A DNA stretch of 64,000 bases from Lottia gigantea (GCF_000327385.1 NW_008707463.1:37592-101591), one strand, 5' to 3'. Positions 17,459-30,398 are shown, counted from the stretch's first letter. Notes: a model not told the origin generated them from the letters alone. Numbers and translations are program-made.

Positions 17459-17823
17459 GGCCGGTTTTTGACCTGGAAATAATAGATCGATCAAAATTAA
17501 AATACCAATCACACAAGACTCACTTTATCATAATGGGTGGCCTTTCTCGCCATGACATTACATAAGAATTGTGAATGATAATAATAATAACAAGACATTA
17601 AAGATGGGTTATCCAATTAGTGACCGACCGAGAAAGGTCAAAATGTCTCTTTTTTATCCAGACTGTACATACATGGACATTTATGATTGGTTAAAACTCT
17701 CCATTATATGCAATAAGAACATAATGATATGATTAAGAACACATGATAATTCATTAGAAACACCAATTAATCAAATAGTTTGCTTAATTTGACACTAAAA
17801 AATAAGGAAACCCATCTTTAAAT
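17459..17823. mobile_element. Dispersed repeat A, copy 1
   Basis: Begins GGTTTTTGACCTGGAAATAA, continues GGTGGCCTTTCTCGCCATGA and ends GGAAACCCATCTTTAA. The inner part from 17597 is bounded by TTAAAGATGGGTT and its inverse AACCCATCTTTAA, as in the copy at 35.3 kb. TTAA at both inner ends suggests a TTAA-target non-autonomous DNA element, but shared sequence outside the left TTAA means the true left boundary is uncertain. Confidence 0.6.
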
Positions 17824-18018
17824 AAGCTACTGATCACTGGGTTTAATTTATAACTTCATGTGCCTCATTAGGGGCTGATTAGAGAGTTATTGTTGTAACT
17901 ATTCTTTATAACTTGATGGTCTACCTGTAAGCCGAACCTTAACCCACTCGGCCTTGTATTTGACTACTGAGGCTTAAAAGTCTTTCACGTGGATATATAA
18001 CCTTGTCATCTACCTACC

Positions 18019-18178
18019 TATATATAACCTTCATTGGCGCTCAAGTTCAAAGTTGGAGCGGACGTGAAATTGGCATCTACCAACCATCCATCATGGAAGT
18101 TCAAACCTAGACTTAGACAGATATACTGTGTCACCTCCGCCAATCAGCAATATTATTATTATTCAGTTGCACCTCAAG
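18019..18178 (+). promoter_or_regulatory. Possible promoter and 5'UTR exon of the transporter gene
   Basis: TATATATAAC at 18019-18028 is followed by 150 bases ending in a strong donor, CTCAAG|GTAAGT, at 18178. Upstream of the coding start at 22752 a plausible acceptor (GGCGGCAG near 22727) could receive it. This is inference from signals only; transcript data could easily contradict it. Confidence 0.2.
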
Positions 18179-19139
18179 GTAAGTAACTAATGAATAAAAC
18201 CAAATACTAACGATCTGAACGCAAAATGAATCGGGAAAACCAAACAACATATTGACGAAACATTGGTAGCAGCTAATGAACTTTTTACATGAGGAGGTAT
18301 ATCAATCTTAAGTGAGTAAGTATTTCATAATGAATATTCTACTGATCGTGAACGACATGTAGTATTACGCTCTTCTAATACTATATAACTGCTTGCGTAG
18401 GACATGTAATCACTTAAATATGCTACTAATATGGAAATAAATATTGTGCAAATATCACAGATACAATTCAAGGTAAGACCGTAGCTGTTAACGTCAATTG
18501 GGGTTTATACCTTCCACTTTTTAGATGGAAATGTTGATAGTAGAAAAAGTCGTTTTGTTTAATGATGTCCAGGGGTCTGAAGAAAACAAAGCACAAACTA
18601 ATATATTGTATTGTATGTTTCTAATTGACATCTAAATAAAGATCAACAATCTTCATACTGAACTTTTAACTTGTAACTTGTACAGATCTTTTAGAGATTA
18701 AAAAATCAACTTTCAAGGTTACCGAAAATGTGTTTAGTCAACAGTATGTTGTGATTTGGTCGATAGAAAGTCAACAAGTTGGTTGGCTTTTCTAATTCTT
18801 TAAATTCAGCCACCTCGAATCTTCAGTTCATTAGAGGCTGTTGATGCTCGGTGTTGTACAAAACTGATTCTTCTTTGTCTATTCTGGATCAATTTCAAAT
18901 ATGTTAAGTTCATTGGAATCTTTGTTTATTGTAAAATAACCAAGGTAAGAAACAGTTTCCTGTAGTAGAGTTTCAACGATAATTAAACGCATTTCGGCAT
19001 CCGGTATGATGGAAAAAGGGAATACGAGTGGGGTTTGCCTGCTTGACGGCCATTTCAGAGACGTCTTATCTCATTATATTAAGACTTCTTTAAATGATAC
19101 ATCATCATGTTGCTAACTGGTTTTTATTTCGTAAATTGA

Positions 19140-19390
19140 TATTTTTTTTTGCTTATATTTATGAAAACTATACACCAAAACCCAAGAAAACGTGTCCCTT
19201 AATCCAACCGCTAGTTTTTTAAACGCCATAACTATTGAAAGACAAAAAGTTCGTTACGCCTAATTGTAGAAAAATATTCTACTTATTCTGAAGGTTTAAA
19301 CTAATAATATTAAGCCATAATAAAGCCACATACAAAAACAAGGCCAAACTGCTTAATTAACAATTAGTAGGTTCCTAATATTTTCAGGTG
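19140..19390 (-). mobile_element. Old relative of the TTAA-flanked MITE
   Basis: The minus strand shares TACTAATTGTTAATTAAGCA, then ATATTATTAGT..AAACCTT, GGCGTTTAAAAA and TAGTTTTCATA, in the same order, with the element at 30655-31084. The inverted ends are not preserved. It is an aged, partial copy. Confidence 0.55.
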
Positions 19391-19590
19391 TAAATTTACG
19401 CCGTTTTTGATGAAATCAAATTTATTCAACTATTTATATATATCAGTCGAGGGATTAATTCGTATTTCATAAACTTTATTTTATATAGTTACGATTTTAA
19501 AAACAGTCGATATTCAAAACATTTTCATCATAAATAAAATACATCTATCCAAATCTTAAATACAAATTCTCATAAACACAGTCTGGTACA

Positions 19591-19834
19591 GAAATGAAAT
19601 GAATGGAGTTTTACGTCCTACTTTTCTGCATCATGTGGGCTAATGAAGACCCACAGGGTGCAATGAGGGAAATTTTGCCAGGACAGCGGCATCAGCCTGC
19701 TCTTTTTCGATTTCCAACTGTCGAGGGATCTTTAACGTGCACAGCCTGTAGCACACGGGGCCTCGGTTTATTGTCCCAACCTAACCTTCAGGTTAGCGAG
19801 CAAGCGTCTAACTCACTGAGCCACCGCGGCTCCC
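19591..19834 (-). mobile_element. tRNA-derived SINE-like copy, nearly complete
   Basis: Read on the minus strand: head GTGGCTCAGTGAGTTAGACG (box-A-like), CTTGCTCGCTAACCTGAAGG, body GTGCTACAGGCTGTGCACGT and TAAAGATCCCTCGACAGTTG, GGCAAAATTTCCCTCATTGC, and tail AGTAGGACGTAAAACTCCAT followed by (CATTT)n. The body and tail match the 49.1-49.4 kb copy. Box B is degenerate. The same tail recurs about a dozen times in the window. A 151-aa frame on the plus strand through this copy is not a gene. Confidence 0.75.
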
Positions 19835-19933
19835 ACAGTTTTGTACAGAAAGATAAGAAGTTATTTTGTCCATTTCATCACAAATCATACGAAACTACCA
19901 TTTTGAATCTCTGTTTAGACTTTAAAAAGTCGA

Positions 19934-20093
19934 ATTTTGATAATATTCAACAAAGCCTTCAAATCACATTTAAAGCCATTTCTAAACGTTTAAATGTGAT
20001 TCAACAAAGCCTTCAAATCATATTTAAAGCCATTTCTACACGTTTAAATGTGATTTGAAGGCCTTGTTGAAATATTCTAGCTTTTATCAAAAT
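19934..20093. repeat. Nested foldback with internal 54-bp tandem duplication
   Basis: The outer arms ATTTTGATAA... and its inverse enclose TCAACAAAGCCTTCAAATCA and its inverse TTGAAGGCCTTGTTGA. Between them a 54-bp unit occurs twice (19947-20000 and 20001-20054), and each unit is itself a hairpin, CACATTTAAA/TTTAAATGTG. Non-coding; class unknown. Confidence 0.8.
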
Positions 20094-20689
20094 TCCACTT
20101 AATAAGTATAAAAAAGATTCAAAATGGTTGAGAACTGCTTTCGTGTGTTATTTTCATTTCGTATGATAACAAGCGTGACTAAAATATTTCAAACCGTGCT
20201 CTGTATATTTGAGAGCGGTGTCCTTAGAGGAGTATACTAGAACGATTGACAAATAAAACTGCAAAAAGGGACATTGACATACATTAGGTGAACTACATTT
20301 GAACAAAACAAGACAGAAAGAAATATCTATGACCGTAAACAACATGAAAACAATTTCGACCTGATCATATTGAAGGTTTTGTGTCAAATGTGACGTAATA
20401 AGGGTGTAACTATTGCGTTATACTTTTTTGACTAAAGTGTACTGATTTACATTTTCAGTGCACTTTTTGATTTTGAGATTTTAAACTTTGTTTGTATAAA
20501 GGTGTACAGATCACATTATTTATCATCAATTATAAGTCAATAACGAGAATCAATTGGACGTTTTTTTCCAAAAACTACCAGTGTAATTCAGGTACATTAA
20601 AAAATGATATAATATTTCAATAAAGATTAATATAACGATGAAAATAGATAAATTAGTATAATAATAGCTATTTGTATTATAGATAAACT

Positions 20690-20940
20690 TTCCTAGCCAT
20701 GTGAACTCTCTATAACGAGTGCCGGGATGACGACCCAAATACCGAATGGCTATGTTGACCATCTGTTACGGATGTCTAGTTGACCAACTCATATCGTACA
20801 TGATAATAATTAGCTATGTGGATTTTCAAAAATGAATGCTGGCCAAATTACCAAGTAAACATTATTAGCTATGTGGGCTCGTGTAAAGGGATATCGAGTT
20901 GTCAAACTCAGATGTAAAGTGGCATTAGGTGCTCCTGATG
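20690..20940. repeat. Diverged repeat family E (three local pieces)
   Basis: The words TAGC(C/T)ATGTG(A/G)(A/C)(C/T)TC followed by a GATGACGACC/GATATCGAGTT-like stretch occur near 20693, 20808 and 20865. A further copy, ATTAGCTATGTGGACTCTCT followed by GAGATGCCGAGA, lies at 44265-44310. The copies are short and diverged and the class is unknown. Confidence 0.4.
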
Positions 20941-21236
20941 GATGATCATCTGTTAACTGTTAGAATCAGGAGGCGAAGATAACTCATTCCATAATCTCAG
21001 AAATTTATCTATTGTGTTTATAGGATTAAATAAAATCTTACTCTATATAGACCTAGCTTTGTTTTTGTTGTCCAACAAATCCTTCACATATTTGACGATT
21101 AGTAATTAGGAATTAGCTCTCTTTGTTCTGGAATTTCAACTTTTTAAAGTCGAAAAGCACTTGCTAGTAAAAATACATAACACAAATGTGTACATTAACA
21201 CGTTTGAATTTCCGATTTGCTGTAAGTGAATACGAT

Positions 21237-21612
21237 AGGGGCCAGGGTAGTCAGTTGGACACATTCTCACTAACCTGAAAGTCTAGAGTTCAAATTCCGG
21301 CATGGGTCGAGATAATACCCTTTTTTCAACCCTATTCCAACATTTTGTGATGAAGGTCGTAGTAGAAAAAAAACATTTTGCCTGGGTGTCACAATAAACC
21401 GAGTCTACAGGCTTTTAACGTTTCAGATACCTCGACAGTTGGCCGTCCTGGCTCAATTTACATCATAGGACACTACAATATATTGTCCGTCTTCATTTAC
21501 CCAAATTTCTGATGCCAGGGCTTCCGCGAGTCCGCCCGGTGTCGGCTTTCACCTCCTAACACCTAAACAAGTACAAGTGCAATGTGTAAGACGTTAACAC
21601 CATTTCATTCTG
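21237..21612 (+). mobile_element. tRNA-derived SINE-like copy, second subfamily
   Basis: Box-A-like AGGGTAGTCAGTTGG near 21244 and box-B-like AGAGTTCAAATTCC at 21285-21298 have tRNA-like spacing. The body differs from the 19.6-kb family (TGCCAGGGCTTCCGCGAGTC), but it ends in a recognisable variant of the common tail, GTAAGACGTTAACACCATTT. About 376 bp. Confidence 0.65.
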
Positions 21613-22751
21613 AACTAAAGTTGGACTGAATCTTGAGAACATGTCAGTGTTCATCATTTAGACACGTTAAAGGAATACATGTACTAACCCTTTGAATGGA
21701 TATAAAATTTAATGTCTCAAACTTGGTCAATAAGTGTATATATTCATCAGTTGGACTTACCAGGTATCATGAATACAGAATATAAATTTTATTTAAGACG
21801 ATATATCCATTAAATTAAATAATTATTGAAACACGCTTCAAGGCATGAATTATTACTTAGTTGTATGGATTTATTGGGTATAGTTATGACACCAGGTAAG
21901 TCCACTGGTTAAAACAGACTCATTAGAATCAAGTTTTAAAAATTTCAATTTTTGGTCATCCTAAGAGGTAGTATATCTTTAATACAGTTTCATTGAGACA
22001 CGTCACGACTGTTGACTCTTTTACACTTTTTTGATAAAATCAAGGAACCTAATGACCTCTCTGTTTTATTGTCTTTTCAGATTAAATCAACTCTGAAATC
22101 AATCAAGTAAAGTGATGGTTGTCTCGGTACAGTTTGACGATTAAACTCGGGATTACATGCAGTCATCTCTGTGAAATCCTACATCTGAGTACTCCGACAT
22201 TTTGTGAAATCCGATATAATTTTTGTTTTCATCCCGATTGATTACCTTGTTATGTCAGTTTACTAAACCGGAGTACTCCGACATTCTGTGTATTACGAAT
22301 TACGTCTTGCCATTTACTAAAAATTAGATATGTATGCTATACATACCTTAACCTCTAATGGACAACACAATCTTGGCGGATATAACTGAACCGTGACACT
22401 TTCCTTTTGGCTTATCTTTTCACTGAATAACCACGTCTAGGTAAAAAAAAACTTATATTCTAAATGTGTGTTTGAATAGTTTGGTAATCTGCTACAATAC
22501 AAAGGATATCCAAATTTAGTTATTAACAATGTCGAATTACGAATTGAATAGTGAAATTTAAAAATATATGTTTAAAATGAATGAGAATGATGACTTTGCG
22601 AAACGTGTTGTGAATTGTAAAAGGAAAACTTGAATGGAAATCTTTTGTAGCAACTAAATATATAGCTTTTGGAGATTATATATCAGTCGAATATATTTCT
22701 CCATTTCTTTATCACCGGCGGCAGCGTCTAATTACACTACCTCTCACCGCA

Positions 22752-25700
22752 ATGGCAAATCCGAAATGCATCTTTGAGTTTCCTCAAAAACAAGCGAGGT
22801 CATCCCGAGATGATGGCGGTATTGAGACGTCCCCGGGAATAAACAACGATAGACAGGTGCGCAAAATACAGGATAACTTCAGTGCTGATGTACTTGAAAA
22901 GTTGGACAATGTTATATCTAAGGCCTGTAAGTCTGTGAGTAATAGTAATGTGGGAAAGTCCACCAGCGCACCACCTAGGAAGACTAAAAAGGATAGAAAA
23001 AACAGCAAAGACTTCACCGAGGAACTTGATACTTTGGAAAAAACTTCACCACTCGGGACAAAAGTGAATGTGAATTTCAAAATCAGTTTATTAGACTGTA
23101 GTGTGATTTCAAACCCGAGAGTATCAGAACAACGCAATGCGATTAAACCGGATGTGATTCCATCATCAAATGACCCCTGGGTCAGACGTTCCAGTGTTCC
23201 ATGTATATCTGAGCATCATCGAGTACATTCGTACCTATATGGCCCCCCTATGACCAATCCTAATTTTATGTGTTCAAGCGAAAATGACATCAGCTCACAG
23301 TTGTCTGATAAATACCCCGAAAAACGGAGACATTCAACCCCCTTCAAGTTGCAACCGATCATTTTGGATCCAAAGAGCTTGCTTCCGCTTTTTAAAAGAA
23401 AGGTTGGTATTGATAACTTCAGTTTAAATGATGCTGATGAAGATAGAAAGTCTTGTGATGATGATGTTGATAATGTTGAAAATCTCTCCGAAGCAGCTGT
23501 AGTGTCTCTCGAGGGTGTTACGATCGAGTCGGAGACGACGGACGAAAATGAAAGGTAAGACTCACAAGAAATTTCACCATCAAAATTCTTTGTTTTAAAA
23601 TTTGCATATATAAAATTAAACTATTTTTACAAAATGTGTCGGCATATTATGTTGTGTCAAGCTCAAGGTCGTATCTGGAAATGTCCGTAGTAGGGGTCGC
23701 AGGAAGCAGACTCCGGAAGGCAACAGATTTCAGATGGCCTGACAAGAAATTCTAGCATTTAGAGGACTTAATTTTCACTTCAACAAAAGACCTGTCACAG
23801 ACCTGAGTTGGAGGCCATGGCCCAATGGACCTCCCCCTAAATACTTTACTAGGCGACTCGCGCTGCAGAACAGCAGGGCGTAAGACTCCATCTTTTTCAT
23901 TTCATTTGTGATAGACTTGTATAGCTTATTCTTGGTATACTATCAAAATACAGTTAGGACATCTCAAACTAAAGCAAGGTACTTACCATCTGGATGGTCA
24001 TAGCACCAAGTGTCTTTGTAATAATTCGCTGCTGTCCCAGACTTGTTCGTTTGCTCAACTTTGTACCTTTTCGATTTAATTCAAATTCAAATTTTGTAAA
24101 ATCTTCTTTATATATTTCCCCAAATAAAATGATAGATTTTCTCGTGAAAAAATATCACAAAAATTGAAAGTTTAAAAAACAGCGTCATGTGGTGTCGAGA
24201 TTTAAAAACTAAAAAAAAAAATTTGGTTATTACGTCTACGGAGGAGAGTTATATTGTGGTTCATTTTATCTGGACAATTTCAATGTGGTGACAACCTTCG
24301 TATCTTCAATTTGATCTCCCAAGCAACAGAATTTACTATTCGGTTATAACTGTAGCTAAGTTGAGATATTGTGCCAATGATGGTTTCTCAGGATGTAATG
24401 GATTAATTCATAGTACGACTATGGCAATTCATCGGTAATTTTTTCTACATTATTAGATAACCTTCTTTTTGCTAAAAATCGTTCTGGACAAGGATATCTG
24501 ACATTGTCTTTGATGTTCCTGGAGCACAGATTTCTAGTGTTTATTCTAAATTGATGTTTGAAACTAGTTGTGTCTCTCCAATTACTCCACTGTTGATGTT
24601 TTAGGATGACGATGTATTATTAAAACTTTGACCAAGTTGCTTGACTTGCTCATATTTCTGAATTATCGGTAGAAATAATTGTTCTGTAATGTATTAGATG
24701 GATTTTGAACACGAATTTTCAACTCTTTTCAAAGTTTATATTTTATGTTTTACCATTATTTTGTGATTTAAAATACATCACTGATCTAGTGTAAGAATAA
24801 GCTCTAGTTGTCTACAGCTTCTAATGCTTTTGATGATCTCCTCTGAATCTCAAATTTTGTCATCTTTTAAATCATGTATGTACTTGGTGGACTGATTTTA
24901 TAGATGAATATATTCTTTCAATTAATGCTTAGATTGGATTTTGGCATTTTTAGATGGACATCTAGTTGTTAAAGGGATTGTAAAGAGGTTTTCTAGCTTT
25001 TATGTTTATCAGGGACACATTTGACTTCTATTTTGGACATTCCAATTTACTACGTCTTATATTGCTAAGTTATAATGGATTGGAAGAGTTGTATGGTATT
25101 TGTGCAAATTAGAGAGCGACATATCCTTGTATGTATGATAAAATATCTGGTTTTAAATACAGTGAGCCGACCAATTGGTAAATCAAGTTAGTCCAGTAGT
25201 AGTAATATTACGGTACAAAAAACCTCTTTACACTGCCTATAATTTATACCATATCTTCAATGTCAATATTTAAATCATAATGCATGTATTATTATTGGTT
25301 GACTGATTTTGTATAGCGACAATGAAATACAATTTGAATACGATCAAGTGTAACATTTAGTTTAGAAACGTATTTCAAAATGAATATATAATAAACTACA
25401 GAAAAGAAAAATAAATAACAGTCGATGTTATGCAGGCAATTTAAGATTAAAATTAAGCTGAAATTTAATTTGTACCATTCTGTGAATCATCTATTTGCCC
25501 CTGTACGGGATCCGTACAAAATAGCTATCAGAATGACACTCCAGACCCGTGAATTGTTCTCTAATTGTACACTATACACCAGACACTTTTTACGAAATAC
25601 GTGCTTCGCCTATTTGCACCTAAAGAACGCTTTCGGTTAACATATAAAATAAGCGACCCGAGTCCCATTTTCCTTTAACAACTACGTACGTAATATACGT

Positions 25701-28700
25701 CGTGACTGTTGTAAAATGAGGAGTTCTGGTTCCACCCTGGTTGACTTTTAATACCGATTTAAACAATATTCATAATTTATAAATTATAATATATTTATAA
25801 ATAAACTATGGTTTCAGAAACAAGCCGAAGCCTATATTAATCCGATACCTTTAAATACCCCCCGTGTTTTTTTTCAGTACGATCTCGTCAAAGGGCAGTT
25901 TTAAATCAACAGTATCAACTGTTCCAGTCAAAAAGAAACAGAATTCCCGCAAGCTATCCAGTCAATGTTTGGTTGTTTTCTGTGCCTTCTGGGTGTGTTT
26001 CTTCTCACTGGGAATACCGTTCTCTATCGGTACATTCCTACCAATATGGCTGGAAGAGTTTCAAGAGGGGCGAGCCAGGACGGCCCTGATTCAGTCTGTA
26101 CATGTCGGCATTATGTTTGGTGTTGGTAAGTATTGTTGTACATCAGTCGTACAGAAACATTTTCAAACTTCCAAATATATAAAAGTCATATTTTAAACAA
26201 CAGACAACAACACGATATTTAATTAACCGGAAATCAAAATAAATCGATCGATATCCGAAAAGCCGGGAGAAACCACAAGAAAGGGATGGTCGAGGGAAAC
26301 AATAAACAAATAATAATAGTTTTCAATTAAAGATACCAGCCGAGTTTCTGTAGGTAGAGAATTGCCCATGACACCCTCCCCCACCCGCCCTTTTCCTTGA
26401 CAATTCTGTAGCACTAATGTTAGTCAGACGCGCCATTGAAAACCATCTCATGAGATCCGTCGTAACCGATAGGAGAGAAACAATTATTTCGATATATGGG
26501 CGATTATAGCCAACTGGCTGGAGACTGTTTGATACTGCTCGAGACGACTTTCCGATTCAATTTTTGCTAGAAAGAAGAACGCGAGCAACTAACGATAATT
26601 GGTATCCAAGTCATAAGAGCTCTTAGACCAACAATATCAAACTATCGAGCATATTCTCCACGATGGCACCTGTTGATAGCAGTCGTTGCAAATTCAATTG
26701 CTTTACGATTCTACCAGGTCGATCTGATAAACACGTGAGTCATTGTTCTCCTTTAGTTTACAACTTTGATGTTCTTAATATGAGTCTTTTTCTTAGTCCC
26801 TTTTTTGCTCTGTCACGATTCTGACAAATACGAAGATAGTATAATTGTTTAGATCTTTGTATTTTCCAACAAAAATAATCAGTGTTTAACAGAATTCAGT
26901 TTTCACCATTTCAATATTCCTTGCCTAATTCTACCCGGGTAGATTATATAACTGTCTAAGATAGTAAATATGTTATTGTGGTGTTGACCTTTAACAGTGT
27001 GCTGTAATATTTGGACAATGCCCAGCTAGCTGTGATGTTTTCCGAATGCATTTGTCTACTGTACCAGTTGGTAAACAATTTGATTGTTGGTGTTGAATTA
27101 AACGTGTTCTCTCTAAAGCTAACAAGATCGGGGAAAAAAATACCAAAATATCATCATGGATGCATTATGCAATTGTAATATAACTATACAAGTTCATCCC
27201 TTGTAAATCGTTGGCTCTTCTAGTAACTTGCACGGTTAGCTTATAGTGAAAACCAGACAATTAATAGGTAGCAAAATATTTCATAGATTCATAGTACATG
27301 ATTTGATTGAAAATTAAAAGATTATTGGAGATTATATTTTCACCAATTTTTTTATGTCTCAAACTACTTTTGTTTTCAACAGTAAAGCCAATCACAACAG
27401 GGGCATAAACTGCATTTCCACAATAAGACAAAATTTGAAAAAAAAAACAGAATAGTAGAATGTTAAGAAACCATTGTCTTCTCTACCTAATTAGTCATCA
27501 AAAGAAACAATCACGAATACAGACACCTCAATTTATTTTCTCTTTTAACCTCAATATGTTTCTCCATTTCCAGGAACCATCACAGGGGTAGTTATAGATA
27601 AGTGTGGTATCCGGTTTACGGTGATTGTGGGTTCGATCTTATCGTGTGTCGGATTTATTGGGGCTGTGTTCGCTCCTAATACTACAGTGTTGGTAATAAG
27701 CATCGGTTTAGTATCCGGTAAGTATCTGAACCCTATTGAATATGTTTTCAGTTTATAAATTACATTGTCTTACTGTCCGAAACATCCGATTCTATTCCAG
27801 CTTCTGATAGCTATTATGAAAGCTGTCAGCTGGAGTAGCAACACTGCCAAAATAGCTATCAGAGGCTGGAATAGAATCGGATATTTCGGTCCAATAGTCT
27901 TACTGGTGGTATTGTTGACTGACCATTTTCCTATTGTTGCCAACATCTTACATGAAAACTTCTAAAGAAAGCTCACGTCCAAATATCAGTCAAATTTCAA
28001 ATTGTCAAATATGAATCTGTGTCTTCAGAAACACAGAAACATTAGATAATATTAGTTATTTCCCTTGAGTTAAACATTTAAAACGAAATGTCATTATTAT
28101 ATGTGTCGCCTCACTTTAACTTTTACACGGGACACCGTTTGTACAGGTATTTTCGCTTATAATGTTTTAGATATGGGTGTTTTCTGGTGTTTCTGTTTTG
28201 ATAAACATTGATATATTTCAGGTGCCGGTCTATGCTGTGTCTATCTAGCAAGTGTAGTAGCAGTATCCGCCATCTGCTCTAAATCTGCCAGCATCGCCCT
28301 GGGGGCCATTATCGCTGGAGGTGGCTTGGGACAGAGTCTGTTTCCTTACTTTAATGACTATATACAAGACGTTTATGGATGGAGGGGAGCATTTTATGTG
28401 ATCGCCGGTCTCTCCCTCCAACCAATTGTCTTTGGGTATCTTATGACCGTGTTCATCGATAGGGCGAAGTCCGGAAAACCTGAGGCGAAGAAACAAACGT
28501 CACAGTTGAGTCTGAAGACGAAGCTAAAAAAGATTGTGTGCTACAGATACGTCTTGACGTGCCTCGCAGCTTTCATAGGATTCGCTTCCACGAATGGATT
28601 CTTTTTTATTGTTCTAGACTTCGCGGCCAATAAACATGGCGATGGTGTGTTCTTTATTTTTCTGATAACAATCATTAGTACGGTGTTTAACATCGGCTTT

Positions 28701-29590
28701 GGATTGATAAACATGCTGCCGTTTGTGAGCAGCTCATTCTTGCTGGCTTTATCTGTGATCGTGTCGGGCGTTAGCCTTGTTCTTCTGAGTGTAGTGACGA
28801 CTTACATTGGAACTGTGATCCTTATAGTGGTGTTCGGTATTATGTATGGAGGCAAGATTGGTATAGCGGGTGTCGTTATTTTGGACCTGGTTGGACGAGA
28901 AGCCTACTCGCTGGCTATGGGTATCAGTATTACAGTTAATGGTATAGCTAGCTCTCTTGGTGGTGTTATATTTGGTAAGTATTAATACATTTCGCTGTTT
29001 ATTACCCGCTGATCAGTTAACAATAATATTTTGCGAGTACAGTCTATGGTTAATACAGTTAATAGCTCCCTCAGTTATATCGTTGGTATTGATAAAGGTT
29101 TCGGTGTTGACTTATCTTTTCGGACTTTATCTGGTACCTACCAGCTTTTTCGTTCACAATGATAGAAAATCGTCATTTTCTTGTTTCCAAAACACAGTTT
29201 CCCATGAAGATAACACCATAATTTCTGAAAGGGTAGCGGCAATGTAGATGTATCTCTTAGCTGATCATGATCAAATTCGTATGCTTTAGACAATTGCATT
29301 TAAGTTGTTTTTTCTTCTTATGTAATAGTTTTGTGATAATTTCAGTCAAACAATGTGTTGTATATATGTAAAAGATGGTATTCTTAAAAGGACGATATTT
29401 TAACAAAGGTCCATTTTCTGTTTCTATTTTAGGTCTGCTGTTTGATTTGACGGAATCGTACGACACTCCGCTACTCGTTATGGGTTCCCTAGCCTGCTTT
29501 ATTGGAACATTTCCCTTATTTGGACTGATCGCAGACAAGAAATGCAGGAAACGGGTTCCAGATGAAAAAGTTCCCAACCCTGAACCATAG
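22752..29590 (+). CDS. Monocarboxylate-transporter-like MFS protein (SLC16 type)
   Basis: Plasma-membrane transporter of the major facilitator superfamily, substrate unknown. Five coding exons with matching phases: 22752-23554, 25878-26125, 27574-27717, 28222-28974, 29433-29590; 701 aa. Exon 1 encodes about 268 residues of Ser/Lys/Asp-rich, non-membrane sequence with an acidic end (DDDVDNVENL), presumably cytoplasmic. Exons 2-5 give about twelve hydrophobic spans, starting CLVVFCAFWVCFFSLG and ending FIGTFPLFGLIAD. The fifth-helix region ALGAIIAGGGLGQSLFPYF and the following YGWRGAFY match SLC16 proteins. The DGGWGW signature usual before helix 1 is absent. Family members are commonly 450-520 aa, so the N-terminal extension is the odd part. 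The start ATG has context CACCGCAATGG. AATAAA follows the stop within 10 bases. Intron 1 (2.3 kb) holds a SINE-tail repeat; intron 3 holds a long hairpin. Confidence 0.88.
23680..23908 (+). repeat. Intronic SINE-like repeat with family tail
   Basis: Located in transporter intron 1. It ends GAACAGCAGGGCGTAAGACT then CCATCTTTTTCATTTCATTT, a variant of the common tail; GAACAGCAGGGCGTAA recurs at about 45409. The body (CCATGGCCCAATGGACC) is not shared with the 19.6-kb copy. No tRNA-like head is clear. Confidence 0.5.
27778..27888 (+). repeat. Long intronic hairpin (about 38-bp stem, 35-nt loop)
   Basis: The left arm 27778-27815 is the inverse of 27851-27888. The right arm reads AATAGCTATCAGAGGCTGGA then ATAGAATCGGATATTTCGG; the left arm's complement differs at only two positions (one G-U, one mismatch). 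It lies in the sense strand of transporter intron 3, between 27717 and 28222. It may be a miniature foldback element or a source of hairpin RNA. Confidence 0.85.
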
Positions 29591-29592
29591 AC

Positions 29593-29606
29593 AATAAAAG
29601 AATAAA
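29593..29606 (+). terminator. Polyadenylation signals of the transporter gene
   Basis: AATAAA at 29593-29598 and again at 29601-29606, directly after the stop at 29588-29590. The 3'UTR would be very short. Confidence 0.55.
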
Positions 29607-30398
29607 CTGAAAACGCATTCATTTTGATCACTTCCATTATTTTAAAAGGTTTTGGAAATAAACTTTTTACATACTGCTCACTGAGAGTTATTGTTTATCA
29701 CTCTGTTCTGACAGTTTTAATAGAGGTGTGTTACGCTATGTAATATTTGAAATAACACGACTATTTATCCAAATTATCATGTAAATTGTTCTGAAAATTG
29801 TAATCATAAGCTTGTCATTATATATTGTAATATGTTCCCAGTTACTTGTTCTTGTGCATTCCAACCATCGGGAACTATTTTCATACGCGGCAAGATCTTT
29901 CTAGTTTCTGGGACGACATTGGATCCATACCTTGACCTTGGTAAAACGTCGAGGAACACAGTCTGAAACTATCAGGAACTATTCTTGGAAAGCGAAAAGA
30001 TCGTTCTAGTTTCTGGGACATATGAAGCTTGATTCAAATGTCCGGAAAAATAGTTTGATGGTAAAAAAACAGATTGCTGAACTCTCATGTCAACTCAGCA
30101 TCTTTTCACAGAACTTGCAGGTCGTTCTGGAGGAAATGACATTGAACCCAGACATTGACCTTGATAAAACATCAATTTTAAAGAAAAACATTCCAACGTT
30201 GCTCCACATAGAAAAATAGATCACAAACAAGAATGGAAACGGTAAGATAATGGGGGTTAAATAGTTTGACCCGGATTGACCCCAATACACAAAAATACTA
30301 TTAACCCTCTTATAGACCCTCAATTTAGAATAATTTTGATATAAAAACAAATTTTATGGACTATCACAAGCCCCGCCATTTATCGAAACATCGTTGAC

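Noticed and set aside
17920-17985. tRNA gene on the minus strand (GGCCGAGTGGGTTAAGG, like a Leu or Ser box A)
   Set aside because: No box B, anticodon stem or acceptor stem can be found at proper spacing; at most it is the broken head of a SINE.
19603-20058. 151-codon frame on the plus strand
   Set aside because: Its first half is the reverse complement of a SINE-like repeat and its second half runs through the nested foldback and its 54-bp duplication.
22784-23137. 117-codon frame antisense to transporter exon 1
   Set aside because: It is the mirror of a supported coding exon and has no independent splice or promoter evidence.
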